A DNA stretch of 64,000 bases from Babylonia areolata. Taxonomy: Eukaryota; Mollusca; Gastropoda; Neogastropoda; Buccinidae. Below, piece after piece: positions 46,487 through 60,080 of the stretch. Within the stretch, counting starts at the first letter, position 1. Each line of letters begins with the position of its first letter. The position numbers and the translations under genes are program-made. The notes beneath the pieces are model-generated. The model had not been told where the DNA came from and did not search any database. It saw only the letters and a list, made by a program, of their open reading frames with translations. The DNA lies in contig NC_134889.1 in assembly GCF_041734735.1 (NCBI RefSeq), positions 1,760,790 to 1,824,789 on the forward strand, read 5' to 3'.

Positions 46487-49400
46487 ATGCCCAGCCCTGG
46501 ACACAGTGGGTATGAATTCACTGCCTTCCTGTGCCTTGCCCTGGACACAGTGGGTGTGAATTCACTGCCTTCCTATGCCCAGCCCTGGACACAGTGGGTA
46601 TGGATTCACTGCCTTCCTGTGCCTTGCCCTGGACACAGTGGGTATGGATTCACTGCCTTCCTGCGCCCAGCCCTGGACACAGTGGGTATGGATTCATTGC
46701 CTTCCTATGCCCCGCCCTGGACACAGTGGGTATGGATTCACTGCCTTCCTGTGCCCATCCCCGGACACAGTGGGTATGGATTCACTGCCTTCCTGTGCCC
46801 CGCCCTGGACACAGTGGGTATGGATTCACTGCCTTCCTGTGCCCAGCCCTGGACACAGTGGATATGAATTCACTGCCTTCCTGTGCCCAGCCCTGGACAC
46901 AGTGGATATGGATTCACTGCCTTCCTATGCCCAGCCCTGGACACAGTGGGTATGAATTCACTGCCTTCCTGTGCCCAGCCCTGGACACAGTGGGTATGAA
47001 TTCACTGCCTTCCTGTGCCCAGCCCTGGACACAGTGGGTATGGATTCACTGCCTTCCTGTGCCCAGCCCTGGACACAGTGGGTATGAATTCACTGCCTTC
47101 CTATGCCCAGCCCTGGACACAGTGGGTATGGATTCACTGCCTTCCTGTGCCCAGCCCTGGACACAGTGGGTATGGATTCACTGCCTTCCTATGCCCCGCC
47201 CTGGACACAGTGGGTATGGATTCACTGCCTTCCTGTGCCCAGCCCTGGACACAGTGGGTATGGATTCACTGCCTTCCTGTGCCCAGCCCTGGACACAGTG
47301 GGTATGGATTCACTGCCTTCCTGTGCCCAGCCCTGGACACAGTGGGTATGGATTCACTGCCTTCCTATGCCCCGCCCTGGACACAGTGGGTATGGATTCA
47401 CTGCCTTCCTATGCCAAGCCCTGGACACAGTGGGTATGGATTCACTGCCTTCCTGTGCCCAGCCCTGAACACAGTGGGTATGAATTCACTGCCTTCCTAT
47501 GCCAAGCCCTGGACACAGTGGGTATGAATTCACTGCCTTCATATGCCCAGCCCTGGACACAGTGGGTATGAATTCACTGCCTTCCTATGCCCCGCCCCGG
47601 ACACAGTGGGTATGAATTCACTGCCTTCCTATGCCCCGCCCCGGACACAGTGGGTATGAATTCACTGCCTTCCTTTGCCCCGCCCCGGACACAGTGGGTA
47701 TGAATTCACTGCCTTCCTGTGCCCAGCCCTGGACACAGTGGGTATGAATTCACTGCCTTCCTATGCCCAGCCCTAGACACAGTGGATATGAATTCACTGC
47801 CTTCCTATGCCCAGCCCTGGACACAGTGGATATGAATTCACTGCCTTCCTGTGCCCAGCCCCGGACACAGTGGGTATGAATTCACTGCCTTCCTCTGCCC
47901 AGCCCTGGACACAGTAGGTATGGATTCACTTCCTTCCTGTGCCCAGCCCTGGACACAGTGGGTATGGATTCACTGCCTTCCTATGCCTTGCCCCGGACAC
48001 AGTGGGTATGAATTCACTGCCTTCCTGTGCCCAGCCCTGGACACAGTGGGTATGGATTCACTGCCATCCTGTGCCCAGCCCTGGACACAGTGGGTATGGA
48101 TTCACTGCCTTCCTGTGCCCAGCCCTGGACACAGTGGGTATGGATTCACTGCCTTCCTGTGCCCAGCCCTAGACACAGTGGGTATGACTTCACTGCCTTC
48201 CTGTGCCCAGCCCTGGACACAGTCGGTATGAATTCACTGCCTTCCTATGTCCAGCCCTGGACACAGTGGGTATGAATTCACTGCCTTCCTGTGCCCAGCC
48301 CTGGACACAGTGGGTATGAATTCACTGCCTTCCTGTGCCCAGCCCTGGACACAGTGGGTATGAATTCACTGCCTTCCTGTGCCCAGCCCTGGACACAGTG
48401 GGTATGAATTCACTGCCTTCCTGTGCCCAGCCCTGGACACAGTGGGTATGAATTCACTGCCTTCCTGTGCCCAGCCCTGGACACAGTGGGTATGAATTCA
48501 CTGCCTTCCTGTGCCCAGCCATGGACACAGTGGGTATGAATTCACTGCCTTCCTATGCCCAGCCCTGGACACAGTGGGTATGAATTCACTGCCTTCCTGT
48601 GCCCAGCCCTGGACACAGTGGGTATGAATTCACTGCGTTCCTATGGCCAGCCCTGGACACAGTGGGTGTGAATTCACTGCCTTCCTGTGCCCAGCCCTGG
48701 ACACAGTGGGTATGAATTCACTTCCTTCCTGTGCCCAGCCCTGGACACAGTGGGTATGAATTCACTGCCTTCCTCTGCCCAGCCCTGGACACAGTGGGTA
48801 TGAATTCACCGCCTTCCTGTGCCTTGCCCTGGACACAGTGGGTATGAATTCACATCCTTCCTGTGCCCCGCCCCGGACACAGTGGGTATGGATTCACTGC
48901 CTTCCTCTGCCCAGCCCCGGACACAGTGGGTATGAATTCACTGCCTTCCTCTGCCCAGCCCTGGACACAGTGGGTATGAATTCACCGCCTTCCTGTGCCT
49001 TGCCCTGGACACAGTGGGTATGAATTCACTGCCTTCCTGTGCCCCGCCCCGGACACAGTGGGTATGGATTCACTGCCTTCCTGTGCCCCGCCCTGGACAC
49101 AGTGGGTATGAATTCACTGCCTTCCTATGCTGAGCCCTGGACACAGTGGGTATGGATTCACTGCCTTCCTGTGCCTTGCCCTGGACACAGTGGGTATGGA
49201 TTCACTGCCTTCCTATGCCCCGCCCCGGACACAGTGGGTATGGATTCACTGCCTTCCTATGCCCCGCCCCGGACACAGTGGGTATGGATTCACTGCCTTC
49301 CTGTGCCTTGCCCTGGACACAGTGGGTATGAATTCACTGCCTTCCTATGCCCAGCGCAGGACACAGTGGGTATGGATTCACTGCCTTCCTGTGCCCAGCC

Positions 49401-50049
49401 CCGGACACAGTGGGTATGAATTCACTTCCTTCCTATGCCAGCCCTGGACACAGTGGGTATGAATTCACTGCCTTCCTGTGCCCAGCCCTGGACACAGTGG
49501 GTATGGATTCACTGCCTTCCTGTGCCGAGCCCTGGACACAGTGGGTATGAATTCACTGCCTTCCTATGCCCAGCCCCGGACACAGTGGGTATGGATTCAC
49601 TGCCTTCCTGTGCCTTGCCCTGGACACAGTGGATATGAATTCACTGCCTTCCTATGCCGAGCCCTGGACACAGTGGGTATGAATTCACTGCCTTCCTATG
49701 CCCAGCCCTGGACACAGTGGGTATGAATTCACTGCCTTCCTATGCCCAACCCTGGACACAGTGGGTATGGATTCACTGCCTTCCTGTGCCCAGCCCTGGA
49801 CACAGTGGGTATGAATTCACTGCCTTCCTGTGCCCAGCCCTGGACACAGTGGGTATGAATTCACTGCCTTCCTGTGCCCAGCCCTGGACACAGTGGGTAT
49901 GAATTCACTGCCTTCCTGTGCCCAGCCCTGGACACAGTGGGTATGAATTCACTGCCTTCCTGTACCCAGCCCTGGACACAGTGGGTATGAATTCACTGCC
50001 TTCCTATGCCCAGCCCTGGACACAGTGGGTATGAATTCACTGCCTTCCT
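46487..50049. repeat. Higher-order unit B+C, copy 4 (81 monomers, one of 43 bp)
   Basis: L1 at 46692, L2 at 47914. Shares private variants with copy 3 at a constant 4,487-bp offset, for example CCTTTGCCCC and ACTGCCATCC. A 43-bp monomer lies near 49434. Confidence 0.85.
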
Positions 50050-51413
50050 ATGCCCAGCCCTGGACACAGTGGGTATGAATTCACTGCCTTCCTGTGCCTT
50101 GCCCTGGACACAGTGGGTGTGAATTCACTGCCTTCCTATGCCCAGCCCTGGACACAGTGGGTATGGATTCACTGCCTTCCTGTGCCTTGCCCTGGACACA
50201 GTGGGTATGGATTCACTGCCTTCCTGCGCCCAGCCCTGGACACAGTGGGTATGGATTCATTGCCTTCCTATGCCCCGCCCTGGACACAGTGGGTATGGAT
50301 TCACTGCCTTCCTGTGCCCATCCCCGGACACAGTGGGTATGGATTCACTGCATTCCTGTGCCCCGCCCTGGACACAGTGGGTATGGATTCACTGCCTTCC
50401 TGTGCCCAGCCCTGGACACAGTGTATATGAATTCACTGCCTTCCTGTGCCCAGCCCTGGACACAGTGGATATGGATTCACTGCCTTCCTATGCCCAGCCC
50501 TGGACACAGTGGGTATGAATTCACTGCCTTCCTGTGCCCAGCCCTGGACACAGTGGGTATGAATTCACTGCCTTCCTGTGCCCAGCCCTGGACACAGTGG
50601 GTATGGATTCACTGCCTTCCTGTGCCCAGCCCTGGACACAGTGGGTATGAATTCACTGCCTTCCTATGCCCAGCCCTGGACACAGTGGGTATGGATTCAC
50701 TGCCTTCCTGTGCCCAGCCCTGGACACAGTGGGTATGGATTCACTGCCTTCCTATGCCCCGCCCTGGACACAGTGGGTATGGATTCACTGCCTTCCTGTG
50801 CCCAGCCCTGGACACAGTGGGTATGGATTCACTGCCTTCCTGTGCCCAGCCCTGGACACAGTGGGTATGGATTCACTGCCTTCCTGTGCCCAGCCCTGGA
50901 CACAGTGGGTATGGATTCACTGCCTTCCTATGCCCCGCCCTCGACACAGTGGGTATGGATTCACTGCCTTCCTATGCCAAGCCCTGGACACAGTGGGTAT
51001 GGATTCACTGCCTTCCTGTGCCCAGCCCTGAACACAGTGGGTATGAATTCACTGCCTTCCTATGCCAAGCCCTGGACACAGTGGGTATGAATTCACTGCC
51101 TTCATATGCCCAGCCCTGGACACAGTGGGTATGAATTCACTGCCTTCCTATGCCCCGCCCCGGACACAGTGGGTATGAATTCACTGCCTTCCTATGCCCC
51201 GCCCCGGACACAGTGGGTATGAATTCACTGCCTTCCTATGCCCCGCCCCGGACACAGTGGGTATGAATTCACTGCCTTCCTGTGCCCAGCCCTGGACACA
51301 GTGGGTATGAATTCACTGCCTTCCTATGCCCAGCCCTGGACACAGTGGATATGAATTCACTGCCTTCCTATGCCCAGCCCTGGACACAGTGGATATGAAT
51401 TCACTGCCTTCCT
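50050..51413. repeat. Full-length B block (31 monomers)
   Basis: L1 at 50255, followed by L2 at 51477 inside the next tile. Private changes include GTGTATATGA near 50422 and CCCTCGACAC near 50938. Confidence 0.8.
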
Positions 51414-54400
51414 GTGCCCAGCCCCGGACACAGTGGGTATGAATTCACTGCCTTCCTCTGCCCAGCCCTGGACACAGTAGGTATGGATTCACTTCCTTCC
51501 TGTGCCCAGCCCTGGACACAGTGGGTATGGATTCACTGCCTTCCTATGCCTTGCCCCGGACACAGTGGGTATGAATTCACTGCCTTCCTGTGCCCAGCCC
51601 TGGACACAGTGGGTATGGATTCACTGCCTTCCTGTGCCCAGCCCTGGACACAGTGGGTATGGATTCACTGCCTTCCTGTGCCCAGCCCTGGACACAGTGG
51701 GTATGGATTCACTGCCTTCCTGTGCCCAGCCCTAGACACAGTGGGTATGACTTCACTGCCTTCCTGTGCCCAGCCCTGGACACAGTCGGTATGAATTCAC
51801 TGCCTTCCTATGTCCAGCCCTGGACACAGTGGGTATGAATTCACTGCCTTCCTATGCCCAGCCCTGGACACAGTGGGTATGAATTCACTGCCTTCCTGTG
51901 CCCAGCCCTGGACACAGTGGGTATGAATTCACTGCCTTCCTGTGCCCAGCCCTGGACACAGTGGGAATGAATTCACTGCCTTCCTGTGCCCAGCCCTGGA
52001 CACAGTGGGTATGAATTCACTGCCTTCCTGTGCCCAGCCCTGGACACAGTGGGTATGAATTCACTGCCTTCCTATGCCCAGCCCTGGACACAGTGGGTAT
52101 GAATTCACTGCCTTCCTGTGCCCAGCCCTGGACAGAGTGGGTATGAATTCACTGCCTTCCTATGGCCAGCCCTGGACACAGTGGGTGTGAATTCACTGCC
52201 TTCCTGTGCCCAGCCCTGGACACAGTGGGTATGAATTCACTTCCTTCCTGTGCCCAGCCCTGGACACAGTGGGTATGAATTCACTGCCTTCCTCTGCCCA
52301 GCCCTGGACACAGTGGGTATGAATTCACCGCCTTCCTGTGCCTTGCCCTGGACACAGTGGGTATGAATTCACTGCCTTCCTGTGCCCCGCCCCGGACACA
52401 GTGGGTATGGATGCACTGCCTTCCTGTGCCCCGCCCTGGACACAGTGGGTATGAATTCACTGCCTTCCTATGCCCAGCCCTGGACACAGTGGGTATGGAT
52501 TCACTGCCTTCCTATGCTGAGCCCTGGACACAGTGGGTATGAATTCACTGCCTTCCTATGCCCCGCCCTGGACACAGTGGGTATGAATTCACTGCCTTCC
52601 TGTGCCTTGCCCTGGACACAGTGGGTATGGATTCACTGCCTTCCTATGCCCCGCCCCGGACACAGTGGGTATGGATTCACTGCCTTCCTATGCCCCGCCC
52701 CGGACACAGTGGGTATGGATTCACTGCCTTCCTGTGCCTTGCCCTGGACACAGTGGGTATGAATTCACTGCCTTCCTATGCCCAGCCCTGGACACAGTGG
52801 GCATGGATTCACTGCCTTCCTGTGCCCAGCCCCGGACACAGTGGGTATGAATTCACTTCCTTCCTATGCCCAGCCCTGGACACAGTGGGTATGAATTCAC
52901 TGCCTTCCTGTGCCCAGCCCTGGACACAGTGGGTATGGATTCACTGCCTTCCTGTGCCGAGCCCTGGACACAGTGGGTATGAATTCACTGCCTTCCTATG
53001 CCCAGCCCCGGACACAGTGGGTATGGATTCACTGCCTTCCTGTGCCTTGCCCTGGTCACAGTGGATATGAATTCACTGCCTTCCTGTGCCCAGCCCTGGA
53101 CACAGTGGGTTTGAATTCACTGCCTTCCTGTGCCGAGCCATGGACACATTGGGTATGAATTCACTGCCTTCCTGTGCCCAGCCCTCGACACAGTGGGTAT
53201 GAATTCACTGCCTTCCTGTGCCCAGCCCTGGACACAGTGGGTATGAATTCACTGCCTTCCTGTGCCCAGCCCTGGACACAGTGGGTATGAATTCACTGCC
53301 TTCCTGTGCCTTGCCCTGGACACAGTGGGTATGGATTCACTGCCTTCCTATGCCCCGCCCCGGACACAGTGGGTATGGATTCACTGCCTTCCTATGCCCC
53401 GCCCCGGACACAGTGGGTATGGATTCACTGCCTTCCTGTGCCTTGCCCTGGACACAGTGGGTATGAATTCACTGCCTTCCTATGCCCAGCGCAGGACACA
53501 GTGGGCATGGATTCACTGCCTTCCTGTGCCCAGCCCCGGACACAGTGGGTATGAATTCACTTCCTTCCTATGCCCAGCCCTGGACACAGTGGGTATGAAT
53601 TCACTGCCTTCCTGTGCCCAGCCCTGGACACAGTGGGTATGGATTCACTGCCTTCCTGTGCCGAGCCCTGGACACAGTGGGTATGAATTCACTGCCTTCC
53701 TATGCCCAGCCCCGGACACAGTGGGTATGGATTCACTGCCTTCCTGTGCCTTGCCCTGGACACAGTGGATATGAATTCACTGCCTTCCTATGCCGAGCCC
53801 TGGACACAGTGGGTATGAATTCACTGCCTTCCTATGCCCAGCCCTGGACACAGTGGGTATGAATTCACTGCCTTCCTATGCCCAGCCCTGGACACAGTGG
53901 GTATGAATTCACTGCCTTCCTGTGCCTTGCCCTGGACACAGTGGGTATGAATTCACTGCCTTCCTATGCCCCGCCCCGGACACAGTGGGTATGGATTCAC
54001 TGCCTTCCTGTGCCTTGCCCTGGACACAGTGGGTATGAATTCACTTCCTTCCTATGCCCAGCGCAGGACACAGTGGGTATGGATTCACTGCCTTCCTGTG
54101 CCCAGCCCTGGACACAGTGGGTATGAATTCACTGCCTTCCTGTGCCCAGCCCTGGACACAGTGGGTATGAATTCACTGCCTTCCTGTGCCCAGGCTTGGA
54201 CACAGTGGGTATGAATTCACTGCCTTCCTGTGCCCAGCCCTGGACACAGTGGGTATGAATTCACTGCCTTCCTGTGCCCAGCCCTGGACACAGTGGGTAT
54301 GGATTCACTGCCTTCCTGTGCCTTTCCCCGGACACAGTGGGTATGGATTCACTGCCTTCCTGTGCCTTGCCCCGGACACAGTGGGTATGGATTCACTGCC

Positions 54401-55813
54401 TTCCTGTGCCTTGCCCTGGACACAGTGGGTATGGATTCACTGCCTTCCTGTGCCCAGCGCAGGACACAGTGAGTATGGATTCACTGCCTTCCTGTGCCCA
54501 GCCCTGGACACAGTAGATATGAATTCACTGCCTTCCTGTGCCCAGCCCTGGACACAGTGGGTATGAATTCACTGCCTTCCTGTGCCCAGCCCTGGACACA
54601 GTGGGTATGAATTCACTGCCTTCCTGTGCCCAGCCCTGGACACAGTGGATATGAATTCACTGCCTTCCTATGCCGAGCCCTGGACACAGTGGGTATGAAT
54701 TCACTGCCTTCCTCTGCCCAGCCCTGGACACAGTTGGTGTGAATTCACTGCCTTCCTGTGCCCAGCCCTGGACACAGTGAGTATGAATTCACTGCCTTCC
54801 TGTGCCCAGCCCTGGTCACAGTGGATATGAATTCACTGCCTTCCTGTGCCCAGCCCTGGACACAGTGGGTTTGAATTCACTGCCTTCCTGTGCCGAGCCA
54901 TGGACACATTGGGTATGAATTCACTGCCTTCCTGTGCCCAGCCCTGGACACAGTGGGTATGAATTCACTGCCTTCCTGTGCCCAGCCCTGGACACAGTGG
55001 GTATGAATTCACTGCCTTCCTGTGCCCAGCCCTGGACACAGTGGGTATGAATTCACTGCCTTCCTGTGCCCAGCCCTGGACACAGTGGGTATGGATTCAC
55101 TGCCTTCCTGTGCCTTGCCCCGGACACAGTGGGTATGGATTCACTGCCTTCCTGTGCCTTGCCCCGGACACAGTGGGTATGGATTCACTGCCTTCCTGTG
55201 CCTTGCCCTGGACACAGTGGGTATGGATTCACTGCCTTCCTGTGCCCAGCGCAGGACACAGTGAGTATGGATTCACTGCCTTCCTGTGCCCAGCCCTGGA
55301 CACAGTAGATATGAATTCACTGCCTTCCTGTGCCCAGCCCTGGACACAGTGGGTATGAATTCACTCCCTTCCTGTGCCCAGCCATGGACACAGTGGGTAT
55401 GAATTCACTGCCTTCCTGTGCCCAGCCCTGGACACAGTGGATATGAATTCACTGCCTTCCTATGCCGAGCGCTGGACACAGTGGGTATGAATTCACTGCC
55501 TTCCTCTGCCCAGCCCTGGACACAGTGGGTGTGAATTCACTGCCTTCCTGTGCCCAGCCCTGGACACAGTGAGTATGAATTCACTGCCTTCCTATGCCCC
55601 GCCCCGGACACAGTGGGTATGAATTCACTGCCTTCCTATGCCCCGCCCCGGACACAGTGGGTATGAATTCACTGCCTTCCTGTGCCCAGCCCTGGACACA
55701 GTGGGTATGAATTCACTGCCTTCCTATGCCCAGCCCTGGACACAGTGGATATGAATTCACTGCCTTCCTATGCCCAGCCCTGGACACAGTGGATATGAAT
55801 TCACTGCCTTTCT
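51414..55813. repeat. Higher-order block A, copy 3 (shortened, 100 monomers)
   Basis: Co-linear with copy 1 at a constant offset of 26,968 bp from 24446 to at least 28390. Copy 3 then leaves the A sequence near 55580, missing the variant-rich end. Confidence 0.8.
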
Positions 55814-58800
55814 GTGCCCAGCCCCGGACACAGTGGGTATGAATTCACTGCCTTCCTCTGCCCAGCCCTGGACACAGTAGGTATGGATTCACTTCCTTAC
55901 TGTGCCCAGCCCTGGACACAGTGGGTATGGATTCACTGCCTTCCTATGCCTTGCCCCGGACACAGTGGGTATGAATTCACTGCCTTCCTGTGCCCAGCCC
56001 TGGACACAGTGGGTATGGATTCACTGCCTTCCTGTGCCCAGCCCTGGACACAGTGGGTATGGATTCACTGCCTTCCTGTGCCCAGCCCTGGACACAGTGG
56101 GTATGGATTCACTGCCTTCCTGTGCCCAGCCCTAGACACAGTGGGTATGACTTCACTGCCTTCCTGTGCCCAGCCCTGGACACAGTCGGTATGAATTCAC
56201 TGCCTTCCTATGTCCAGCCCTGGACACAGTGGGTATGAATTCACTGCCTTCCTATGCCCAGCCCTGGACACAGTGGGTATGAATTCACTGCCTTCCTGTG
56301 CCCAGCCCTGGACACAGTGGGTATGAATTCACTGCCTTCCTGTGCCCAGCCCTGGACACAGTGGGTATGAATTCACTGCCTTCCTGTGCCCAGCCCTGGA
56401 CACAGTGGGTATGAATTCACTGCCTTCCTGTGCCCAGCCCTGGACACAGTGGGTATGAATTCACTGCCTTCCTATGCCCAGCCCTGGACACAGTGGGTAT
56501 GAATTCACTGCCTTCCTGTGCCCAGCCCTGGACACAGTGGGTATGAATTCACTGCCTTCCTGTGCCCAGCCCGGACACAGTGGGTATGAATTCACTGCCT
56601 TCCTCTGCCCAGCCCTGGACACAGTAGGTATGGATTCACTTCCTTCCTGTGCCCAGCCCTGGACACAGTGGGTATGGATTCACTGCCTTCCTATGCCTTG
56701 CCCCGGACACAGTGGGTATGAATTCACTGCCTTCCTGTGCCCAGCCCTGGACACAGTGGGTATGGATTCACTGCCTTCCTGTGCCCAGCCCTGGACACAG
56801 TGGGTATGGATTCACTGCCTTCCTGTGCCCAGCCCTGGACACAGTGGGTATGGATTCACTGCCTTCCTGTGCCCAGCCCTAGACACAGTGGGTATGACTT
56901 CACTGCCTTCCTGTGCCCAGCCCTGGACACAGTCGGTATGAATTCACTGCCTTCCTATGTCCAGCCCTGGACACAGTGGGTATGAATTCACTGCCTTCCT
57001 ATGCCCAGCCCTGGACACAGTGGGTATGAATTCACTGCCTTCCTGTGCCCAGCCCTGGACACAGTGGGTATGAATTCACTGCCTTCCTGTGCCCAGCCCT
57101 GGACACAGTGGGTATGAATTCACTGCCTTCCTGTGCCCAGCCCTGGACAGAGTGGGTATGAATTCACTGCCTTCCTGTGCCCAGCCCTGGACACAGTGGG
57201 TATGAATTCACTGCCTTCCTGTGCCCAGCCCTGGACACAGTGGGTATGAATTCACTGCCTTCCTGTGCCCAGCCCTGGACACAGTGGGTATGAATTCACT
57301 GCCTTCCTATGCCCAGCCCTGGACACAGTGGGTATGAATTCACTGCCTTCCTGTGCCCAGCCCTGGACACAGTGGGTATGAATTCACTGCGTTCCTATGG
57401 CCAGCCCTGGACACAGTGGGTGTGAATTCACTGCCTTCCTGTGCCCAGCCCTGGACACAGTGGGTATAAATTCACTTCCTTCCTGTGCCCAGCCCTGGAC
57501 ACAGTGGGTATGAATTCACTGCCTTCCTCTGCCCAGCCCTGGACACAGTGGGTATGAATTCACCGCCTTCCTGTGCCTTGCCCTGGACACAGTGGGTATG
57601 AATTCACTGCCTTCCTGTGCCCCGCCCCGGACACAGTGGGTATGGATTCACTGCCTTCCTCTGCCCAGCCCCGGACACAGTGGGTATGAATTCACTGCCT
57701 TCCTCTGCCCAGCCCTGGACACAGTGGGTATGAATTCACCGCCTTCCTGTGCCTTGCCCTGGACACAGTGGGTATGAATTCACTGCCTTCCTGTGCCCCG
57801 CCCCGGACACAGTGGGTATGGATTCACTGCCTTCCTGTGCCCCGCCCTGGACACAGTGGGTATGAATTCACTGCCTTCCTATGCTGAGCCCTGGACACAG
57901 TGGGTATGGATTCACTGCCTTCCTGTGCCTTGCCCTGGACACAGTGGGTATGGATTCACTGCCTTCCTATGCCCCGCCCCGGACACAGTGGGTATGGATT
58001 CACTGCCTTCCTATGCCCCGCCCCGGACACAGTGGGTATGGATTCACTGCCTTCCTGTGCCTTGCCCTGGACACAGTGGGTATGAATTCACTGCCTTCCT
58101 ATGCCCAGCGCAGGACACAGTGGGTATGGATTCACTGCCTTCCTGTGCCCAGCCCCGGACACAGTGGGTATGAATTCACTTCCTTCCTATGCCCAGCCCT
58201 GGACACAGTGGGTATGGATTCACTGCCTTCCTGTGCCGAGCCCTGGACACAGTGGGTATGAATTCACTGCCTTCCTATGCCCAGCCCCGGACACAGTGGG
58301 TATGGATTCACTGCCTTCCTGTGCCTTGCCCTGGACACAGTGGATATGAATTCACTGCCTTCCTATGCCGAGCCCTGGACACAGTGGGTATGAATTCACT
58401 GCCTTCCTGTGCCCAGCCCTGGACACAGTGGGTATGAATTCACTGCCTTCCTGTGCCCAGCCCTGGACACAGTGGGTATGAATTCACTGCCTTCCTGTGC
58501 CCAGCCCTGGACACAGTGGGTATGAATTCACTGCCTTCCTGTGCCCAGCCATGGACACAGTGGGTATGAATTCACTGCCTTCCTATGCCCAGCCCTGGAC
58601 ACAGTGGGTATGAATTCACTGCCTTCCTGTGCCCAGCCCTGGACACAGTGGGTATGAATTCACTGCGTTCCTATGGCCAGCCCTGGACACAGTGGGTGTG
58701 AATTCACTGCCTTCCTGTGCCCAGCCCTGGACACAGTGGGTATGAATTCACTTCCTTCCTGTGCCCAGCCCTGGACACAGTGGGTATGAATTCACTGCCT

Positions 58801-60080
58801 TCCTCTGCCCAGCCCTGGACACAGCGGGTATGAATTCACCGCCTTCCTGTGCCTTGCCCTGGACACAGTGGGTATGAATTCACTGCCTTCCTGTGCCCCG
58901 CCCCGGACACAGTGGGTATGGATTCACTGCCTTCCTCTGCCCAGCCCCGGACACAGTGGGTATGAATTCACTGCCTTCCTCTGCCCAGCCCTGGACACAG
59001 TGGGTATGAATTCACCGCCATCCTGTGCCTTGCCCTGGACACAGTGGGTATGAATTCACTGCCTTCCTGTGCCCCGCCCCGGACACAGTGGGTATGGATT
59101 CACTGCCTTCCTGTGCCCCGCCCTGGACACAGTGGGTATGAATTCACTGCCTTCCTATGCTGAGCCCTGGACACAGTGGGTATGGATTCACTGCCTTCCT
59201 GTGCCTTGCCCTGGACACAGTGGGTATGGATTCACTGCCTTCCTATGCCCCGCCCCGGACACAGTGGGTATGGATTCACTGCCTTCCTATGCCCCGCCCC
59301 GGACACAGTGGGTATGGATTCACTGCCTTCCTGTGCCTTGCCCTGGACACAGTGGGTATGAATTCACTGCCTTCCTATGCCCAGCCCTGGACACAGTGGG
59401 TATGGATTCACTGCCTTCCTGTGCCCAGCCCCGGACACAGTGGGTATGAATTCACTTCCTTCCTATGCCCAGCCCTGGACACAGTGGGTATGAATTCACT
59501 GCCTTCCTGTGCCCAGCCCTGGACACAGTGGGTATGGATTCACTGCCTTCCTGTGCCGAGCCCTGGACACAGTGGGTATGAATTCACTGCCTTCCTATGC
59601 CCAGCCCCGGACACAGTGGGTATGGATTCACTGCCTTCCTGTGCCTTGCCCTGGACACAGTGGATATGAATTCACTGCCTTCCTATGCCGAGCCCTGGAC
59701 ACAGTGGGTATGAATTCACTGCCTTCCTATGCCCAGCCCTGGACACAGTGGGTATGAATTCACTGCCTTCCTATGCCCAGCCCTGGACACAGTGGGTATG
59801 GATTCACTGCCTTCCTGTGCCAAGTCATGGACACAGTGGGTATGACGTCAGTGCCTTCCTGTGCCAAGTCCTGGACACAGTGGGTATGACGTCACTGCCT
59901 TCCTGTGCCAAGTCCTGGACACAGTGGGTATGACGTCAGTGCCTTCCTGTGCCAAGCCCTGGACACAGTGGGTATGAATTCACTGCCTTCCTGTACCCAG
60001 CCCTGGACACAGTGGGTATGAATTCACTGCCTTCCTATGGCCAGCCCTGGACACAGTGGGTATGAATTCACTGCCTTCCT
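55814..60080. repeat. Two L2 segments and two C blocks (97 monomers, one of 43 bp)
   Basis: L2 at 55877 and 56624 (747 bp apart, 17 monomers less 1 bp; the 43-bp monomer lies near 56570). C starts near 57571 and again near 58847. A short run of TGACGTCA monomers sits at 59820-59960. Confidence 0.8.
59820..59960. repeat. Divergent monomers carrying TGACGTCA
   Basis: Three consecutive monomers have GGTATGACGTCA in place of GGTATGAATTCA, with TGACGTCA at 59843, 59887 and 59931, exactly 44 bp apart. They also carry GCCAAGTC instead of GCCCAGCC. The homologous position 10,031 bp upstream (copy 4) has ordinary monomers with no length difference. Confidence 0.9.
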
